NCBI GenBank assembly: GCA_947305825.1
Contig: CAMZET010000053.1
Span: 1-8,564, forward strand
From: an uncultured Verrucomicrobiota bacterium
GTDB taxonomy: Bacteria; Verrucomicrobiota; Kiritimatiellia; RFP12; UBA1067
Reading direction: 5' to 3'
Length of the DNA stretch: 8,564 bases
A program made the translations under genes and the position numbers. Shown in pieces: positions 5,825 to 8,564 of the stretch. Below the pieces are notes generated by a model. The model saw nothing but the letters and a program-made list of their open reading frames with translations, was not told the DNA's origin and searched no databases. Each line of letters begins with the position of its first letter. Positions within the stretch are counted from its first letter, which is position 1.

Positions 5825-7929
5825 AGAATGATCAAAAAACCCGGCGTGAGCGGACGCTCGGTGCCGCCGCCCGCGAGGCGGAAGCTGCCGCCGCTGCGGT
5901 AGTATCGCTTGCCGACCTTGTCCCAGAGCGCCGCGCCGCCGGTGAGCGGATCGCGAACCGGCACGAGGTCGAGAGCGGGCGCGTAGGCGCCGCCCGGCTG
6001 CTTCGCGCGCAGTTTCAGCGAATAGACTCGCGCATGGGCGAAACTGTCGGCCTTCCCGATGTAGTTTCGCGCGAAAAGGTAGAGCGGCAGTTCGGTGTCC
6101 AGCGGCCCGGCATACGTCCTGTCCGTGCGTCCAAGAGCCGTCCAGGCGCCGTTCGCGTCGGTGGCGATGGAGAGAAACTGGTCTCCATCGTCAAGGCGCG
6201 AAGACACCTTGTATTTGACATTCGCGACGGGCGTGAAGAACGTGTCGTTTCCCTTGGCATCCTTTCCGCCATCGGCAATGCGCGGCAAATCCTTGGCGTA
6301 TCCGATGCTGTGTGCGGGCCAGGCGTTGTAGAGGAAGAACCGGGTGTTGCCGGATGTCGGGCGCGCTCCGACGAACACGTCGTCGTCCGGCACGGTCAGC
6401 CACTCCATCACGGCGTCCATTTCCAGCCCGTCCTTCGCGACGACGCCGAGGTTCACGTAATCGGCCGCGCCGTCGGAATCGACGTATTCCAGGCGGGTTC
6501 TGGGCGGATCGACGGCGACGAGGACGTTCGTGACCGGGCCGACTTGCGACGCAAGGTCGAACGGGCAGTCTCTTTCAGAAGAGATTTTTCCCTTCAATGG
6601 TTTATAGATGCGCTCCGTGACTTTGTCGTATAGTCCGGCGTAAAGCACACCTGCCGAGTTGGTCGCGACGGCGGGAACGAAATCGCGCAGGAGTCCGTCG
6701 CTGTCCCAGATCTTCGTCGCGTAGAGCGTTCCCTCAACTGGAGTTGCGAAGTTGTTGTCGTAGGCGCGGTGGGTCGCAAGGAGCGAAAGCGTGTTCGTCG
6801 TGGCCATGTAGTCCGAGCCGTAGTCAACGCCGTCCTTGAGGACTTTGACCGCTTCGCCGCCGTTCGCGCTGACGGTCATGGACTGCGCTCCGGGCGTCGT
6901 GTCGGTCCTAATGACGTAGCGCACGCCCGTCTGCGGCGCGACAACGTTGATGTCGCTCTTTGCAAGCAGTTTTCCGGTCGAGAAACGGAATGCCGTCTCG
7001 TAGTGGTAGGCCATGAAGAAGCGCGTGTCGCCGGTTGTCTCCCGGCACGCCAGAATGCCACGGTCGCCGGTCGGGTACAGCGGCGAAAAATCAACCTCGC
7101 TCCTGAGGCCGCTCTTGCCCCAGACCCAGGTGTTGAAGCACTGGTAGGTGTCATTGGCTCCATCGGACGTGAGCGACTCGACAAGCGCCATCGGTTTGTC
7201 GAGGACGTCGCCGGCGACAAATTCGTTGTTGGCGTCGTAGTAGAAATGACCGCCCGCCTTGTCATAGAGACCGACGTGGCCGTTTTTCTTCGCCGGCAGG
7301 TAGTGGCGGAGAAGTTCAAGCTCGCCGGTTGTGGCGTTCTTCTTGAAGATCTTGCACTCGTAGAGCCTGGCCGTCGCCTTCCAATTCGGACTGTCGCCGT
7401 AGTTGCAGGCGAAGAGGTAGAGATTCAAGTTGAGGTTCACGTCGCCGTTCACGGCGTATTTCTCGCGGTCGCCGGAACTGAACGTCTTTTTGCCGTTCTG
7501 GCAGAGTTCCATGTTTGCCGTGCTGGTGATGTCCGAGACGATCTCGCAGCGCTGCCCGCTCACGAACTCGAATGTCCCGCTTGGATTGCCGCGCTGCTTG
7601 AGGCCGTAGCCGAAAAAGGGTTTCTTCTGATAGATGTGGCACAGGAAGACGCGGCTTCTGTTGTCGGAGGCGGACGCAACCGTTGCCGCGTCCAGCATCG
7701 ACATGTCGGTACTCGCCGCGATTTCGCCCTCCCACGAAAAATCCACGCGCGCCTTGAGTCCGGTTTCGGCGTTGACGCCGGTGTCGATGTATTGGGTGCC
7801 GGTGGACTCGATGTAGTCGAGATAGCAGTCCGGCGCACCCGCAATCGACGCAGCCGACGCCACGACCGAGAGGAGCTCCCCCATGAGGCAGAGAGACCAA
7901 ACTTTGCAGACACATGGAACGTGTTTCAT
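5818..7929 (-). CDS. Secreted three-unit LamG/concanavalin A-like surface protein
   Basis: A 703-residue secreted protein of unknown exact function. The N-terminus (1 to about 28) is a Sec-type signal peptide with a hydrophobic stretch and a likely cleavage near ASA/SAA. The body has three related units of about 200 residues: about 37-241, opening with YLDYIESTGTQYIDTG; about 248-446; and about 479-685, opening with RLEYVDSDGAADYVNLG. Each closes with a shared motif: LLRHYLPAKKNGHVGLYDK (207-224), LLRDFVPA followed by GLYDKVTERIY (413-442), and ALDLVPV followed by ALWDKVGKRYY (652-677). The beta-rich pattern with G-LYLFA and A-ARLYECKI/ARVYSLKL strands fits a concanavalin A/LamG-like jelly roll, a fold that often binds carbohydrate. 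There are no catalytic motifs or membrane anchor, only a short hydrophobic tail PGFLIILR. Start ATG 7929 is chosen for its AAGGAG site 7 bases upstream; an upstream in-frame ATG at 7992 lies before the ribosome site and adds 21 residues without signal character. It is the first gene of the operon and may bind substrate for the phosphoesterases. Confidence 0.85.
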   Translation of the reverse strand: MKHVPCVCKVWSLCLMGELLSVVASAASIAGAPDCYLDYIESTGTQYIDTGVNAETGLKARVDFSWEGEIAASTDMSMLDAATVASASDNRSRVFLCHIYQKKPFFGYGLKQRGNPSGTFEFVSGQRCEIVSDITSTANMELCQNGKKTFSSGDREKYAVNGDVNLNLNLYLFACNYGDSPNWKATARLYECKIFKKNATTGELELLRHYLPAKKNGHVGLYDKAGGHFYYDANNEFVAGDVLDKPMALVESLTSDGANDTYQCFNTWVWGKSGLRSEVDFSPLYPTGDRGILACRETTGDTRFFMAYHYETAFRFSTGKLLAKSDINVVAPQTGVRYVIRTDTTPGAQSMTVSANGGEAVKVLKDGVDYGSDYMATTNTLSLLATHRAYDNNFATPVEGTLYATKIWDSDGLLRDFVPAVATNSAGVLYAGLYDKVTERIYKPLKGKISSERDCPFDLASQVGPVTNVLVAVDPPRTRLEYVDSDGAADYVNLGVVAKDGLEMDAVMEWLTVPDDDVFVGARPTSGNTRFFLYNAWPAHSIGYAKDLPRIADGGKDAKGNDTFFTPVANVKYKVSSRLDDGDQFLSIATDANGAWTALGRTDRTYAGPLDTELPLYLFARNYIGKADSFAHARVYSLKLRAKQPGGAYAPALDLVPVRDPLTGGAALWDKVGKRYYRSGGSFRLAGGGTERPLTPGFLIILR

Positions 7930-7936
7930 CTTACGA

Positions 7937-7942
7937 CTCCTT
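7937..7942 (-). promoter_or_regulatory. Ribosome binding site of the repeat-protein gene
   Basis: The minus strand AAGGAG lies 7 bases before the ATG at 7929, directly after an A-run. It decides the start against the in-frame ATG at 7992. Confidence 0.75.
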
Positions 7943-8003
7943 TTTTGGGGGCGGCCCTGACGCGAGTCACCCGTGTTGATAATGCGTGCCAACTCTGCCG
8001 AAG

Positions 8004-8032
8004 ATTATACCATCTGCGGCACGCGCCTTCAA
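8004..8032 (-). promoter_or_regulatory. Main operon promoter, sigma-70-like with extended -10
   Basis: On the minus strand the -35 is TTGAAG (8027-8032, 4 of 6 consensus), the spacer is exactly 17 bases, and the -10 is TATAAT (8004-8009, 6 of 6), preceded by TGG, an extended -10. Transcription should start around 7996-7998, leaving a leader of about 67 bases before the ATG at 7929. The leader includes a small inverted repeat TGACTCGCGTCA (TGAC/GTCA arms). This is the only strong promoter I see for the operon. Confidence 0.75.
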
Positions 8033-8069
8033 CGCGAAATGATTACACAAAAAGTCGCGATTTCTTACA

Positions 8070-8096
8070 GGATCGGCGCATCCGATCTTTCGATCC
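8070..8096. promoter_or_regulatory. Nested inverted repeats upstream of the operon promoter, candidate operator
   Basis: GATCGG (8071-8076) pairs with CCGATC (8082-8087) across a 5-base loop, and the outer arms GGATCG (8070-8075) and CGATCC (8091-8096) also pair. The CGATC core recurs directly at 8083-8087 and 8091-8095, an 8-base period. It sits about 38-64 bases upstream of the -35, where an activator would bind. Assignment to the operon's own XylR-like regulator is inference. Confidence 0.35.
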
Positions 8097-8102
8097 AATC
8101 CG

Positions 8103-8132
8103 AACTTTCTTGGGGACAGACCCCAACTTTCT
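8103..8132. repeat. Direct repeat AACTTTCT flanking a GGGG-ACAGA-CCCC element
   Basis: AACTTTCT occurs at 8103-8110 and again at 8125-8132, exactly flanking the 14-base TGGGGACAGACCCC. The arrangement looks like either a duplicated target around a tiny insertion or a partial 22-base tandem repeat. Confidence 0.55.
8112..8128. repeat. 17-base dispersed repeat, copy A
   Basis: GGGGACAGACCCCAACT is identical, base for base, to 8521-8537 in the same orientation. The core can fold with GGGG/CCCC arms and an ACAGA loop. Confidence 0.8.
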
Positions 8133-8153
8133 GGTGCTGGTCTAAAATGATTC

Positions 8154-8165
8154 TGGTGCGCACCA
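8154..8165. repeat. Perfect 12-base palindrome
   Basis: TGGTGCGCACCA is fully self-complementary. It may be a dimeric protein binding site or part of the neighbouring repeat cluster. No adjacent gene explains it. Confidence 0.5.
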
Positions 8166-8219
8166 AAACCTCTGGCGATGCGCAGGGAGACCGAGACGGC
8201 GGCCGGCCCTGACTGGGGG

Positions 8220-8238
8220 AAGCGGCGTCTCGCCGCTT
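8220..8238. repeat. Hairpin with perfect 8-base stem
   Basis: AAGCGGCG (8220-8227) pairs with CGCCGCTT (8231-8238) around the loop TCT. It is not followed by a T-run on either strand, so it is not a standard terminator. It abuts the larger palindromic element 3 bases to the right. Confidence 0.65.
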
Positions 8239-8241
8239 GCT

Positions 8242-8293
8242 GGGAGGGCCGACCTCCGTGTCGGCCATGGCCGGGACAGAGCCCGGCCCTCCC
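8242..8293. repeat. Nested palindromic element able to form a three-way junction
   Basis: Outer arms GGGAGGG (8242-8248) and CCCTCCC (8287-8293) enclose two hairpins. The first pairs GGCCGAC (8247-8253) with GTCGGCC (8260-8266); the second pairs GGCCGGG (8269-8275) with CCCGGCC (8282-8288). All arms are perfect; the outer and inner arms share two bases on each side. This cloverleaf-like design is typical of small REP/MITE-like intergenic repeats, but no second copy is present in the window to prove that it is dispersed. Confidence 0.65.
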
Positions 8294-8374
8294 TTCTTCG
8301 CAGATTTCGAGAAACTGGCAAACACTTTGCCAAAAAATGGGTAAACTCCAGGGTCAGCGCCTATTGACATAGTA

Positions 8375-8518
8375 TTATTGATAGAGTAGCTCCAGCTTGT
8401 ACTCCTGTCTGGGCGATTTCGGACTGTCCGGATCGGTTCTTTCTATCATGCCCTTCTCCATCAGCGGCCGCCTCCAGAAGTAAACGCACTTTTGTCGTTC
8501 GTTTACCCTCCGAACAAC
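8375..8518 (-). pseudogene. C-terminal remnant resembling Fic/AlbA_2-type DNA-binding proteins
   Basis: The minus strand reads about 47 codons to a TAA at 8375-8377. The last 40 residues contain YFWRRPLMEKGMIERTDPD followed by SPKSPRQEYKL. This resembles the closing winged-helix segment (PL-E-G-IE-T-PD-P-S-QKY) of Fic-domain and AlbA_2/ATP-binding putative regulators. The frame stays open to the right edge, but beyond 8518 it runs straight into the 17-base repeat and simple intergenic sequence, so nothing recognisable as a protein remains. Most likely it is a gene stub cut off by rearrangement at the repeat. The family assignment rests on recalled motif similarity over a short stretch. Confidence 0.45.
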
Positions 8519-8520
8519 GC

Positions 8521-8537
8521 GGGGACAGACCCCAACT
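8521..8537. repeat. 17-base dispersed repeat, copy B
   Basis: GGGGACAGACCCCAACT is identical to copy A at 8112-8128 and in the same orientation. It abuts the truncated end of the Fic/AlbA_2-like remnant. Confidence 0.8.
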
Positions 8538-8550
8538 CGGTTGTATTTTA

Positions 8551-8564
8551 ACGCAGAGACGCAG
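8551..8564. repeat. Short ACGCAGAG-type simple repeat at the window edge
   Basis: ACGCAG, AG, ACGCAG: an 8-base period cut by the window end. It could be the start of a longer intergenic tandem repeat, but only one and three-quarter units are visible. Confidence 0.3.

Larger units (their letters stand above)
18..8032 (-). other. Predicted six-gene operon for uptake and oxidation of a phosphorylated compound
   Basis: All six genes lie on the minus strand, with gaps of 7, 23, 55, -4 and 43 bases from first to last and one strong promoter at the front. Order: three-unit secreted protein, phosphoesterase copy 2, phosphoesterase copy 1, GpsA-like dehydrogenase, GlpT-like antiporter, XylR-like regulator. 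The gene order runs from outside the cell to the membrane and cytoplasm, which fits a single scavenging pathway. Only 17 bases follow the last gene in the window, so the operon may continue past the left edge. Confidence 0.65.
7930..8564. other. Gene-free, repeat-rich region upstream of the operon
   Basis: These 635 bases hold the operon leader and promoter (7930-8032), a candidate operator (8070-8096), and then a dense set of short repeats and palindromes (8103-8293). Next comes an unremarkable stretch (8294-8374), a degraded coding fragment (8375-8518), and repeat sequence running to the window edge. No intact gene is seen on either strand. The reading frames that stay open here run through the palindromes and lack family features. 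Confidence 0.7.

Noticed and set aside
8220..8293. The hairpins as a rho-independent terminator or a CRISPR-like array
   Set aside because: No T-run follows on either strand, and there are no regularly spaced repeats with distinct spacers. The nested symmetric arms fit a palindromic repeat better.
8065..8370. A 101-codon minus-strand open frame in the repeat region
   Set aside because: It runs straight through the palindromes and the 17-base repeat, has no ribosome site of note and resembles no protein family.

Overview
This window is GC-rich bacterial DNA. It holds one block of six genes, all on the minus strand and read from right to left, followed on the right by about 600 bases of gene-free DNA full of repeats and hairpins. 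The gene content suggests a PVC-superphylum bacterium, perhaps a Kiritimatiellota/Verrucomicrobiota-type gut or environmental organism. The reasons are a XylR-type AraC regulator, a secreted repeat protein opening with a YIESTGTQYIDTG motif, Tat-exported metallophosphoesterases, and palindromic repeats between genes. This placement is inferred from gene style only; there is no rRNA or marker gene.

In transcription order (right to left) the window reads as follows. A near-consensus promoter (8004-8032, with an extended -10) and a strong Shine-Dalgarno site lead into a 703-residue secreted protein made of three LamG-like units (5818-7929). Next come two adjacent Tat-signal calcineurin-like metallophosphoesterases (4851-5810 and 3682-4827). 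They are followed by a divergent GpsA-like NAD(P)-dependent glycerol-3-phosphate dehydrogenase (2559-3626) and a GlpT-like organophosphate:phosphate antiporter (1225-2562), which overlap by an ATGA. Last is a XylR/AraC-type regulator with a sugar-binding-protein-like sensor domain (18-1181). Gaps between genes are 7, 23, 55, -4 and 43 bases, so this looks like one operon of about 8 kb. A possible internal promoter sits just before the regulator.

Read together, the genes suggest a scavenging pathway. A secreted glycan- or surface-binding protein and two exported phosphoesterases would release a phosphorylated small molecule outside the cytoplasm. The GlpT-like carrier, which keeps both phosphate-binding arginines and the substrate histidine, would import it. 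The cytoplasmic dehydrogenase would oxidise it (glycerol-3-phosphate to dihydroxyacetone phosphate), and the regulator would sense a ligand. Glycerophosphodiesters or glycerophosphate-bearing polymers are the simplest substrate guess. This is inference, not shown by sequence.

The right end (7930-8564) has no intact gene. It carries the operon promoter, nested inverted repeats upstream of it, a 17-base repeat present twice (8112-8128 and 8521-8537), a perfect 12-base palindrome, an 8-bp-stem hairpin, a nested three-way-junction palindrome (8242-8293), and a short fragment resembling the C-terminus of Fic/AlbA_2-type DNA-binding proteins (8375-8518).
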